From Chloroflexota bacterium (GTDB taxonomy: Bacteria > Chloroflexota > Dehalococcoidia > Lucifugimonadales > Lucifugimonadaceae): a DNA stretch of 58,539 bases. Shown in pieces: positions 42,033-50,164 of the stretch (positions within the stretch are counted from its first letter, which is position 1; each line of letters starts with the position of its first letter). Location of the stretch: assembly GCA_029262735.1 (NCBI GenBank), contig JAJCYY010000030.1, forward strand, positions 1-58,539, in the 5' to 3' direction. A model generated the notes under the pieces. That model saw nothing but the letters and a program-made list of their open reading frames with translations, searched no databases and was not told where the DNA came from. Made by a program: the position numbers and the translations under genes.

Positions 42033-44981
42033 ATGACATCGACGACTCGAAACGATCCCTTCGTCGGTCGCGTCAACGAGATGACCGAACTTAACTCGGC
42101 CCTCGATAGCACACTGCAGGGACGCGGCCAGACCGTGATGTTCGCCGGTGACCCCGGCATCGGCAAGACCCGGCTCACCGAAGAACTCGCCGAATCCGCC
42201 CGCAAACAGGGATTCGCCGTCCACTGGGGTCGGTGCTACGAAGACACCGGTGCGCCGCCCTACTGGCCGTGGACGCAGATCTTGCGCGCCTTCACGTCCT
42301 CCGCCAATCCCGACCTCCTCACCGAGCAGATGGCCAACTCGGCAGGCGTTGCTAGCGTCATATCAGACATCTTCCCGGACATAAAAAACCACTTCCCGAA
42401 ACTCGAGCCCGCTCCGGTCGTCGCCGACCCCGAATCCGCCCGCTTCCGGCTTCTCGACTCCACCTCAACCTTCTTCATCAACGCCAGCCGCACGCAGCCG
42501 TTGATGCTGGTCCTGGACGACATCCACTGGGCGGATGCACCGTCCCTGCAGATGCTCCGGTTCTTCGCACGAAACATCCCAGAAAGCCGGATCATCCTTG
42601 CCGGTACCTATCGCGACACCGAACTGTCTCGGCAGCACCCGCTCTCCGAAACACTCGCCGAGCTCACCCGCGAGCGCAGCTACAGGAGGCTCCAGCTCCG
42701 AGGCCTCGCTGAAGACGAGACGCGACACCTGCTGGAAGAGCTCGGCAACACAGCCGCCTCAAGCCAGACAGCGGCGGAGATCGCGTCGCAGACCCAGGGC
42801 AACCCGTTCTTCGTCAAGGAGATCGCGCATGAGCTCGCCGACCTGCCACAGTCCGGACAGCCGATCCGCATTCCCGAAAGCGTCCGCGAAGTCGTCGGCA
42901 AACGCCTTAACCGTCTTTCCCCGGAAGCCAGCGATCTCCTCAGAAACGCCGCAATCATCGGGCTCAACTTCGACTACAGGCTGGTCGACCGCATCCATCC
43001 CGATATCGACGAAGACGCTGTCATCGGCCTGATCGAGGAGGCTGCCAGCCTGCATCTTGTCGAGAATTCTGACGTTCCCGGCCACTACAGATTCGCCCAC
43101 GCCCTGATCAGGCAGACCCTCGTCGACGAGGTGACGCCGGTCAGCCGCGTCCGCACACACGCCATGATCGCGGCCGAGATCGAGGCGCTCCGCGGGGCGG
43201 CCGCAGACGAGCACGCGGCAGAGCTCGCATACCACTTCTCAGAGGCAAACGTCGGCGGTACGTCCGACAAAGTGGTCCACTACTCGACGATAGCCGGTGA
43301 AGCAGCTCTCGCCGTGCACGCCCCCTCCGACGCTGCTGCGCACTTCAAGTTGGCGCTTGGCGCGCTCCCGAAAGACGCCCCTGTTCTTCAGCGGGCAAAG
43401 CTGCACCACGGCCGGGCCAAAGCGCTCGCACAGACGCTACCGCGCTCGGAGATCCAGCTGGCGGTTGATGAGCTGGTGATCGCGTTCAACGCCTTGCTCG
43501 AAGCCGGGGAGACGGATTCCGCAATTGAGGTTGCCCACACCTACCTTCCGCCGGTTCACGGCCCGGTCGGCATGGTCGATGTCATCAAGCGAGTGATACC
43601 GCTGGTTGAGCAGGGTTCATTGACTCACGGCATGCTCCTTTGCAACCTCGTTCAGTGGCTTAGTCTCGAGGACCGTTTGCAACCCGACGCTGTGGCGGAG
43701 GCATATGAGACAGTAGTAGAGATCGCGGAGCGGTTGAACGATGATCGACTGCGCCTCGCGGTGATGTCACGTGGGTTCGGTATCACCTTTGTGAAGAGCT
43801 ACGAGCAGCGATTTCAGTTCTTCACAGAAGGAACTCGACTGGCGACGCTGTTGAACGACGATCACTCCGAATTCGTATTAAAGGAGGTGTTTGCCGACCT
43901 GCTTCTCGGATATGGCGAGTTCGATCAGGCCGAGCAAAACGCAACGGAAGCCCTTGCTGCAGCACGGCGGACACGGAACACCTTCAACATCGCAACTGCC
44001 CTATCGGTCACGGCAGGGATGAAGCTTGTTAAGGCGGATTGGCGAGGGGCCGACGAGATCCTGGAAGAAGGACTGCGTATTGCTCCCGACGAGATACGTC
44101 TCTTAATGTACAAGGTCATGTCACTTGCCGAACGCGGTGAGATGGATGCGGCCGAGGAATACGCCCGACTGGTTAACGACTTTTTGAGTCGATCAAACAC
44201 CCATCCGTCAGGGATTGCCTGGGGAGCTATGGGCTGGTTCGTCATCAAATGGCTCGGTGGTCCGGATCTCAGTGATCGCGGACTGCTCAACCGGCTGCTA
44301 GACGGACGCGTCCGATACGGCGTTGCGTACGAGGGAGGCGTCGGCGCAAGACCTTTCGTCAGTCAGTTGATAGCCGCAACAGCAGGACTCGCCACTGAAG
44401 ATGACGCGCTACTTGAGCAGGTCGAAATGGACCACCGGCACTGGCCTCCATACTGGCGGCGGGGTCCCATCCGCTCCCCGCACCAGGTGTTCGGACCTGC
44501 GCTACACACGCTGGGCCGCCTGGACGAGGCAGCTTCGGTTTTTGAAGCCGGTCTGGAGTTCTGCCGCAAGCTCGGTGATCGCCCCGGCATAGTCTGGCTC
44601 AACACCGACTACGCCGAGATGCTACTGGATCGCAACGTTTCCGGCGACCGCGAAAAGGCCGTCATCCTGGTGGATGAAGCGACGGCGGTTGCCACCGAGC
44701 TCGGCATGAAGCCGCACCTCGAAATGCTGGCGAAGCTGTCGGAAAGGCTGGGCGCCGACGGCGCTGAAGACGGAGCACGCCACCCGGACGGCCTATCGGA
44801 ACGCGAAGCCGAGGTCCTTGCCCTGATCGCCGCCGGAAAATCCAACCAGGAGATAGCAGACGACCTATTCATCAGCCGCTACACCGTAGTCCGGCACGTC
44901 TCCAACATCTACTCAAAAACCGGCTGCGCCAGCCGCTCAGACGCCACCGCCTACGCAATAAACAACGGCATGACGGGGTAG
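42033..44981 (+). CDS. LuxR-type STAND ATPase transcriptional regulator
   Basis: 982 residues. The N-terminal ATPase (PFVGRVNEMTELNSAL, Walker A GDPGIGKT, Walker B LMLVLDDIHWAD, SRIILAGTYRDTEL) is followed by a long TPR-like helical region and a C-terminal LuxR DNA-binding domain (LSEREAEVLALIAAGKSNQE, then IADDLFISRYTVVRHVSNIY). It is the MalT/LAL layout: ligand binding in the helical part releases DNA binding. The ATPase and C-terminal TPR (FRKLGDRPGIVWLNTDYAEM-like, LLDRN.SGDREKA.) are clearly paralogous to the kinase at 36466-40320, which has a kinase in place of the LuxR domain. The start at 42033 (MTSTTRNDPFVGR) is chosen over a reading from 41892 that runs through repeats. Confidence 0.9.
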   Translation: MTSTTRNDPFVGRVNEMTELNSALDSTLQGRGQTVMFAGDPGIGKTRLTEELAESARKQGFAVHWGRCYEDTGAPPYWPWTQILRAFTSSANPDLLTEQMANSAGVASVISDIFPDIKNHFPKLEPAPVVADPESARFRLLDSTSTFFINASRTQPLMLVLDDIHWADAPSLQMLRFFARNIPESRIILAGTYRDTELSRQHPLSETLAELTRERSYRRLQLRGLAEDETRHLLEELGNTAASSQTAAEIASQTQGNPFFVKEIAHELADLPQSGQPIRIPESVREVVGKRLNRLSPEASDLLRNAAIIGLNFDYRLVDRIHPDIDEDAVIGLIEEAASLHLVENSDVPGHYRFAHALIRQTLVDEVTPVSRVRTHAMIAAEIEALRGAAADEHAAELAYHFSEANVGGTSDKVVHYSTIAGEAALAVHAPSDAAAHFKLALGALPKDAPVLQRAKLHHGRAKALAQTLPRSEIQLAVDELVIAFNALLEAGETDSAIEVAHTYLPPVHGPVGMVDVIKRVIPLVEQGSLTHGMLLCNLVQWLSLEDRLQPDAVAEAYETVVEIAERLNDDRLRLAVMSRGFGITFVKSYEQRFQFFTEGTRLATLLNDDHSEFVLKEVFADLLLGYGEFDQAEQNATEALAAARRTRNTFNIATALSVTAGMKLVKADWRGADEILEEGLRIAPDEIRLLMYKVMSLAERGEMDAAEEYARLVNDFLSRSNTHPSGIAWGAMGWFVIKWLGGPDLSDRGLLNRLLDGRVRYGVAYEGGVGARPFVSQLIAATAGLATEDDALLEQVEMDHRHWPPYWRRGPIRSPHQVFGPALHTLGRLDEAASVFEAGLEFCRKLGDRPGIVWLNTDYAEMLLDRNVSGDREKAVILVDEATAVATELGMKPHLEMLAKLSERLGADGAEDGARHPDGLSEREAEVLALIAAGKSNQEIADDLFISRYTVVRHVSNIYSKTGCASRSDATAYAINNGMTG

Positions 44982-45009
44982 CGGAGGCTTCGGCGTGAGG
45001 CCGAAGTTT

Positions 45010-45417
45010 GTCATTCTGAACTTGATTCAGAATCTCCCTCGCGCTGCCACATCGTCACCGGTCATAAGCGAGGTCAGCGATAATCGTAATTCATGAAGTC
45101 CCGCAACTCATACTTTATCTATATGACCACCAGTAGATCTGGCGTCATCTACACCAGAGTGACATCGAACCTCGAGGGGCGGATCTGGCAACACAAGAGC
45201 AAGGCCGCACCCGGTTTCACGACAAAGTACAAAGTCAACAACCTGGTCTGGTTCGAGGAAACGGCGAGCGTCGAAGCGGCTATCCAGCGTGAAAAACAGA
45301 TAAAGGCCTGGCGGCGGGCATGGAAGATCGCTTTGATCGAATCCGCCAATCCAAATTGGATAGACATTTCCGAGGAATGGGGTCTTTCGGGAGATTCTGA
45401 ATCAAGTTCAGAATGAC
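45010..45417 (+). mobile_element. GIY-YIG unit framed by perfect 29-bp inverted repeats
   Basis: 45010-45038 and 45389-45417 are exact reverse complements over 29 bases, beginning GTCATTCTGAA and ending TTCAGAATGAC. Each end is itself a hairpin (8-bp arms ATTCTGAA/TTCAGAAT, five-base loop). The 408-bp unit holds one gene, 45093-45416, whose stop codon lies inside the right repeat. Short relatives without a gene are at 41750-41826 and 46381-46508. Confidence 0.7.
45093..45416 (+). CDS. GIY-YIG nuclease-family protein (YhbQ/UPF0213-like)
   Basis: 107 residues with the single-domain GIY-YIG pattern: YFIYMTTSRSGVIYTRVTSN is the GIY...YIG segment, LEGRIWQHK carries the catalytic Arg and His, and AIQREKQIKAW supplies the metal-binding Glu. 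NPNWIDISEEW is the family's usual end. The Gly of YIG (normally YTGVT) is Arg here, which may impair activity. The last eight residues (GDSESSSE) are encoded by the right inverted repeat. The family contains structure-specific endonucleases; stand-alone members have poorly known roles. Confidence 0.8.
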   Translation: MKSRNSYFIYMTTSRSGVIYTRVTSNLEGRIWQHKSKAAPGFTTKYKVNNLVWFEETASVEAAIQREKQIKAWRRAWKIALIESANPNWIDISEEWGLSGDSESSSE

Positions 45418-45423
45418 AACCTT

Positions 45424-45458
45424 CTCCCTCTCTGACAGGAAGGGAGTTAGAGGGTGGG
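45424..45458 (+). repeat. Intergenic repeat family E
   Basis: CTCCCTCTCTGACAGGAAGG followed by GAGTTAGAGGGTGGG. Copies: 55388-55422 (same strand) and 58501-58535 (inverted); the core is a GC-rich palindrome. Confidence 0.65.
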
Positions 45459-45463
45459 TGGTC

Positions 45464-45512
45464 GTGACGGCTACGCCATCACCGGGCGCAGCATTTTTGC
45501 CCGCCCCTACCA
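45464..45512 (-). repeat. Intergenic repeat family D
   Basis: GTGACGGCTACGCCATCACC followed by GGGCGCAG and the shared TTTTTGCCCGCCCCTAC end. It is the mirror of the copy at 55177-55226. Confidence 0.65.
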
Positions 45513-45529
45513 GAAGAAAACGGACACCC

Positions 45530-46276
45530 CTAACCTCCGCTGTTGTTACCCAGCGAATGCCTGTACTCGGCCTTTAGCTCAGGCGTTGGCGGGTAGTACT
45601 TACCCGGTCGCACGCCCTCCTCGAGAATCTTGCTCTTGATGAAAGACTCGGCCCCCTCGTGCTCCTCCACCCAGTCGATGCACTCCGCCGCGTACCACGA
45701 AGGCACCACCACGACACCGTCGTCATCGCCCACGATCACGTCGCCTGGCCGCACCAGCGCTCCCGCGCACTGAATGTCCCCGTTCTCCTCGGCAGGCTCC
45801 GCCCACGGCTTACCGCCATACGGAGTCCGGTCCTGCGCATAGACGATCAGGCTGTAGCTCTCCTCTTCCAGCACATTCAGGTCACGGATGGCGCCGTCCG
45901 TCACCAGCCCCTCGGCGCCGTTCATCTTCAGTTGCAGAAGCTTCACATCGCCGCCGATCGCCGCAAACCGACGGTTCATGATGTCCGCCACAAGTACATC
46001 GCCGGGGCCGCAGCGCGCCATCGCCCTGTACTCAGGCGAATCCTCACCGCGCTTGGTCTCGGCGTCGATGTCAGGCCGCGGCGGCAGGAACCGCAGCGTG
46101 CGCGCCCGAGCCGCCAGCCTGCGGCCGGGTGAGAAGGTCCTGACGCCCTCCATGAAGGGCAGGGTCACTCCCAGCTGGTTGCTCACAGCGCCCCAGACGG
46201 TGGCGACCGGCACCCGCTTGAACCGCTCAAGAACCTCATCACCGACGTGGACCGGCTTAAACGATCGGTCTGCCAT
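45530..46276 (-). CDS. RraA-like / HMG-aldolase-type protein
   Basis: 248 residues. [15 protein letters not shown] starts the swivelling barrel; [20 protein letters not shown], then AIRD, holds the Arg-Asp pair used by 4-hydroxy-4-methyl-2-oxoglutarate aldolases to bind metal and substrate, and [17 protein letters not shown] is the family's conserved loop. Members either cleave 4-carboxy-4-hydroxy-2-oxo acids, act as oxaloacetate decarboxylases or inhibit RNase E; with Arg and Asp present an aldolase or decarboxylase is more likely. GGGAAG precedes the ATG. Confidence 0.85.
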   Translation of the reverse strand: MADRSFKPVHVGDEVLERFKRVPVATVWGAVSNQLGVTLPFMEGVRTFSPGRRLAARARTLRFLPPRPDIDAETKRGEDSPEYRAMARCGPGDVLVADIMNRRFAAIGGDVKLLQLKMNGAEGLVTDGAIRDLNVLEEESYSLIVYAQDRTPYGGKPWAEPAEENGDIQCAGALVRPGDVIVGDDDGVVVVPSWYAAECIDWVEEHEGAESFIKSKILEEGVRPGKYYPPTPELKAEYRHSLGNNSGG

Positions 46277-46323
46277 ATTTCTTCCCTTTCGTTTTCTTTT
46301 CGAGATCGATTCGATAGTTACTC

Positions 46324-46360
46324 TATTTGGTAGGGGCGCCGCTCGCTGCGCCCCGGTGCG
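46324..46360 (+). repeat. Partial copy of repeat family D
   Basis: Shares TTTGGTAGGGGCG and GCGCCCCGGTG with 55177-55210 but differs in the middle. Confidence 0.45.
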
Positions 46361-46380
46361 CTCTAAGAGCGCACATTTCT

Positions 46381-46508
46381 GTCATCCCGACTGAAGCGGA
46401 GGGATCTTACCGAGCATGATACTGAGCCTGTTCATATTGGCTTAAACCGAACAGCGTCACCGTCCATATGAGGTCGCCAGAGAGATTCTGAATCAAGTTC
46501 AGAATGAC
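46381..46508 (+). mobile_element. MITE-like element (128 bp) with GTCAT/ATGAC ends
   Basis: Begins GTCATCCCGACTGAAGCGGA and GGGATCTTAC, as at 41750, and ends with GAGATTCTGAATCAAGTTCA plus GAATGAC, identical to the right end of the GIY-YIG unit (45391-45417). The interior is unrelated to the GIY-YIG gene. Confidence 0.6.
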
Positions 46509-46514
46509 AAAGGC

Positions 46515-46564
46515 GTGACGGCTCTACCGTCACCGGGCGCAGCAGTTATGCCCGCCCCCACCAA
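46515..46564 (-). repeat. Intergenic repeat family D
   Basis: GTGACGGCTCTACCGTCACC followed by GGGCGCAGCAG and GCCCGCCCCCACCA. It directly follows the MITE-like element. Confidence 0.6.
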
Positions 46565-46588
46565 ACTATCCACATCCCAACCACCCCC

Positions 46589-48172
46589 TCACCCCAGATC
46601 CTCCGCCAGCCTTACCAGCAACCTGCTTGCCGCACCCGTCGCTCCCTGCACATTCACACCGGACACGCCGTCCGACATATTAAAAGCGGCGATGTCGAGG
46701 TGCACCCACGGCGTCTCGCCTGCGAACTCGTGGATGAAGTGAGCAGCGGTGATCGAGCCTGCCCCGCGGCCACCGGTGTTCTTCAGGTCCGCAATATTCG
46801 ACCTGTTCTGTCGCTTCGTCACCGAGCCAAGCGGAAGCCGCCATACCGGCTCGCCCTGCGTCGCAGCAGACTTCTCAAGTGCCGAGTACAGCTCCTCAGA
46901 GTTGCTGAACGCGCCAATGTGACCCCTGCCCAGGGCAACGGAGATAGCGCCGGTAAGCGTCGCAACATCAACAATCTTCGCCGCACCGTTGTCCTTTGCG
47001 TAACAGATGGCATCGGCCAGCGTCAGCCTGCCCTCGGCGTCCGTGTTCTCCACCTCTATGTACTTGCCATTCATCGCCTGCACAACATCACCCGGCCTCG
47101 TCGCCGAGCCGCCCGGCATGTTCTCGGTGGCCGCACATACACCGTGAACGTTGATCTTCGGCTTCAGCGCCGCAATCGCCTTCATCGCCCCGATCACCGC
47201 AGCGCCGCCGCCCATGTCGCCCTTCATTGTGATCATGCCACCGGCAGACTTGAGCGAGAGGCCGCCAGAGTCGAAGGTGATGCCCTTGCCGACGAGCCAG
47301 ATGTTGTTGGCCGGCTTACGGGCGTCGCCCTTGTACGTCATGTGGATGAATTTTGGCGGCCTCGAGCTTCCTGCTGCGACAGAGAGGTACGCGCCCATGC
47401 CCAGCTTCTTGCACGCTGCTTCTTCGAGCACTTCGAACCCGAGCTTCGACTCCTTCGCAACGACTTCGGCAGCATCTGCCAGAGCGGCGGGCGAAAGGAT
47501 GTTCGGCGGCTCGTTCACCAGGTCCCGGGCTGTAATCGCGGCACTTGCATAGAGGACGCCGCGGCCGACGCCCTTGTCCAGCGCCTTCGTCTTCGCGGCA
47601 TCCATCTCTACCAATTCAAGTGTTTCAGGACCCGGACTGTTTGCATCGCTGTCAGAGCTTCCAGCGTCTTCGCCACTTTTCGCAGATCTGTACTTGTTAA
47701 ACGTATACAGACCGAGCAGCGAGCCTTCCGCGATGGCCTCTGCGCACCGGGCCGGGTCTAGCCCGCCAATCCCCGCACCGTGGACGATGGTCGCAGCACC
47801 GCTCACCTTCAGCGCCCTCAGCTTGCGAGCAACCTGCGCGCTGACGACGCGAACCGCCTCGTAGTCAAAGGCGTCACTGCTGCCAAGACCGGCGACGAGC
47901 ACCCGTTCCGCGGCGATGGGTGCGGACTTCGCCCTGGCCGATTTGCCCGTTCCGCCTGCATTGGCTGCCAGGGCCGAGGTGTGGATGATCGTTATCTCGC
48001 CGGAAGAGCCGGAGACCTCACCCGACTCGATAAGCCGGGATATCAAGCCTCCGAGTGCCTGGTCGACCGCGCCTGTCGCTCCGCCGGGAACCTTCACTCC
48101 CTGGAAAAGGTTGACGACCAGCGCCGGTGTGGCGTGCTCAACGATGTTTCCCGCCGAGACCTTGATCTCCAT
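46589..48172 (-). CDS. pepA: Leucyl aminopeptidase (M17 family)
   Basis: 527 residues. The N-terminal macro-like domain is followed by the catalytic domain with WLVGKGITFDSGGLSLKSAG, then the metal and catalytic segment MITMKGDMGGGAAVIGAM, and the M17 signature NTDAEGRL (near residue 375). Two metal ions are bound by Lys, Asp and Glu residues of these motifs. The enzyme removes N-terminal residues from peptides in the cytoplasm as a hexamer. The ATG at 48172 has AGGAG six bases upstream; the ORF continues eight codons further without a site. The insertion DAGSSDSDANSPGPE before the catalytic domain is longer than usual and probably a loop. Confidence 0.93.
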   Translation of the reverse strand: MEIKVSAGNIVEHATPALVVNLFQGVKVPGGATGAVDQALGGLISRLIESGEVSGSSGEITIIHTSALAANAGGTGKSARAKSAPIAAERVLVAGLGSSDAFDYEAVRVVSAQVARKLRALKVSGAATIVHGAGIGGLDPARCAEAIAEGSLLGLYTFNKYRSAKSGEDAGSSDSDANSPGPETLELVEMDAAKTKALDKGVGRGVLYASAAITARDLVNEPPNILSPAALADAAEVVAKESKLGFEVLEEAACKKLGMGAYLSVAAGSSRPPKFIHMTYKGDARKPANNIWLVGKGITFDSGGLSLKSAGGMITMKGDMGGGAAVIGAMKAIAALKPKINVHGVCAATENMPGGSATRPGDVVQAMNGKYIEVENTDAEGRLTLADAICYAKDNGAAKIVDVATLTGAISVALGRGHIGAFSNSEELYSALEKSAATQGEPVWRLPLGSVTKRQNRSNIADLKNTGGRGAGSITAAHFIHEFAGETPWVHLDIAAFNMSDGVSGVNVQGATGAASRLLVRLAEDLG

Positions 48173-49022
48173 GTGGACTCCTGTGATATCTGGCATGTGG
48201 CCGGGTCAGCGTTCCGGCACGAAGTAGACGTAGCGCCTCGCGGGAGCGATTGTACGACTCACCGGCCAGACCGGCTAAGGATGACGGTCATGCCGACCAT
48301 TCTGGTAGTGACGGAGAAACCTGTGGCGCCCGGTCCGCCAGGCTGGCGACGATTCCTTAGCGGAGCAGAAGCGAACGAGCCCGCACCGTGCGTCTTGAGC
48401 GAAGGGTCGATGAAATCGGACCGAAGTCGAAGGTTCTCTCGCGCAACGTGCTGTCCTGCCAGGACCACTCGTCCCCCACAGAACCGGCCACATCAAGACA
48501 AGCTGCCTTCCTTAGCGAACCAGCGAACCGCCGCAACGAGCAGGCTTATCCCCAAACAGACCCATCGACCTCGCTGACGCTCCACCCCGGGAACACCGCA
48601 ACGCTCCCACCCATTTCCCGGAAAACCGGTCACATCAAGACGACAGATCTCTGATACTGCCAGCATCAAAGGCGCCGACATCCTGTCGGTTCGGTCGCGG
48701 AGAACCTGTAAGTGCTAGCACCCATATCCCAGTTCGGCCCAATCTCAGGCTTTGGTCTCAGTTTTGAACAAGTTTTAAACAACACCTAGGTTATTTACCG
48801 TCAATCGGTCGAAAAACGGTACAAAAGTACCTTGTGCAGCATGCTCGACCCAAAATAGATTCCTAATCAACGGCGGTTTGTTAGGCAGCGTTAACAACGA
48901 TGACGTTTCGGCCGCAGAACTGCTCAGCTATTACGTCCGGTATCTACGGCACCGGGCGACGAAACACAGCGGGTGTCCGCCTGCTGACTGATCAGGGGAT
49001 CAACCTCCCCGGGGGCAATATT
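48173..49022. other. Long intergenic stretch
   Basis: 850 bases between divergent genes. No supported gene is seen; 48720-48890 is AT-rich and holds a possible promoter for the downstream gene, TTGAAC (48764-48769) and a weak TAGGTT (48787-48792) with 17-base spacing. Confidence 0.4.
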
Positions 49023-49865
49023 ATGACTAACGGTAGCGTCGCAGTCCGCGTCATTTCCGACGGTTCATTCCTTCTCGACGGCGGCCCGGTTTTCGGGCCG
49101 GTTCCGAAGATCCTGTGGGAACGGCAGGCCAAGCCAGACCGCAAGAACCGTGTCAGGCTCGGACTCAACTCGCTTCTCGTAAAAACCCCGCATGCAAACA
49201 TCCTTGTCGACGCCGGAATCGGCAACAAGGAGCCTGAGATCTGCAGGGAGATCTACGGCCACTCCTCGTCGAAGCTCCTTCGCAACCTTCGTGCACAGGG
49301 CGTGACCGCCCGTGACGTTGATTTCGTCATCCTCACCCACCTCGCATTCTTCCACTGCGGCGGCGCAACCCGCCTTGATCGTGAGGGCAACGTCGTCCCC
49401 ACCTTCCCCAAGGCAAAGTACCTTGTGCAGCGCAAGGCATGGGACGAGGCATTTAACCCGGACGAGCGACAGATCCCGAACCTCGGGCCCGGTGTCGAGC
49501 ACCTGCGAGTCCTCGAAGACAAGGGCATGATCGAGTTCCTCGACGGCGACACGGAGATCGTGCCCGGCGTCGAGACCATCGTGACGGACGGCTACTCAGA
49601 AGGCCACCAGATCGTCATGGTCAACACAGGCTCAGAGCGCATCGTCTACCTGTCGAACCTGATCCCCACGCCAAATCACCTGCCGCTGCCTTACATCACG
49701 GCCTTCGACCGCTTCCCGGACAAGACGCTTTCTGCAAAGAAGGACATGCTGGCCCGGTGCGAGGAAGAGGGATGGCTGATGGTCTTCGCTCACGGCTACC
49801 ATGACAACGCGGGCTACCTGGAGCGAAAGCGCTCAGGCCTGTCTCTACGGGCGGTGAACTTCTAG
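49023..49865 (+). CDS. Metallo-beta-lactamase-fold protein lacking canonical metal ligands
   Basis: 280 residues with the lactonase/hydrolase-type MBL fold: NSLLVKTPHANILVDAGIGN, DVDFVILTHLAFFHCGG, GVETIVTDGYSEGHQIVMVN and VYLSNLIPTPNHLPLPYITA. In active relatives the motif is THLHFDHAGG; here residues 105-111 read THLAFFH, so the second His and the Asp are replaced. The Asp usually found in the GDLIPT segment is Asn (SNLIPT). The first and last His remain. The protein is thus unlikely to bind two metals normally and may be a non-catalytic or altered member. The start at 49023 follows GGGGG; an ATG at 48900 would add 41 residues of no family character. Confidence 0.85.
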   Translation: MTNGSVAVRVISDGSFLLDGGPVFGPVPKILWERQAKPDRKNRVRLGLNSLLVKTPHANILVDAGIGNKEPEICREIYGHSSSKLLRNLRAQGVTARDVDFVILTHLAFFHCGGATRLDREGNVVPTFPKAKYLVQRKAWDEAFNPDERQIPNLGPGVEHLRVLEDKGMIEFLDGDTEIVPGVETIVTDGYSEGHQIVMVNTGSERIVYLSNLIPTPNHLPLPYITAFDRFPDKTLSAKKDMLARCEEEGWLMVFAHGYHDNAGYLERKRSGLSLRAVNF

Positions 49866-50015
49866 CCGACGCTGCCAGCCGGCGGTGCCGGATTGGGAAA
49901 AAGTAAAGTTCGCATCAGTCTGCCATGACGACACAGTCCGCATGCCAGATCGAGAAAAAAGTTTGAACCGGTGTTCTGGTCTCCTCACTTAAGCCTGAAC
50001 ACCAGCAATGAGAAA

Positions 50016-50060
50016 GACCGCGGGTAGTCCTGACCTGCGGTCCTTTCTTTTTGTTTTTTT
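50016..50060 (+). terminator. Rho-independent terminator
   Basis: A stem GACCGC/GCGGTC extended by two G-C pairs, followed by a long T-rich run (50043-50060). It is about 150 bases after the MBL-fold gene. A second stem (GGTGTTC / GAACACC, 49970-50003) lies just before it. Confidence 0.8.
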
Positions 50061-50164
50061 CACGTTGGGTGAGAGCCGGTCAGTGAAGCCGCGGCGACCG
50101 CTATCGCACGTTGGCTCAGCACGGTCATCGCAGCGAACACGTGCCCCGTTCTTTCTGCGATTCT

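Noticed and set aside
48827..49435. A 17-base match (AAGTACCTTGTGCAGC) between the spacer and the MBL-fold gene
   Set aside because: Short, with no further similarity; borderline chance match and no structural context.
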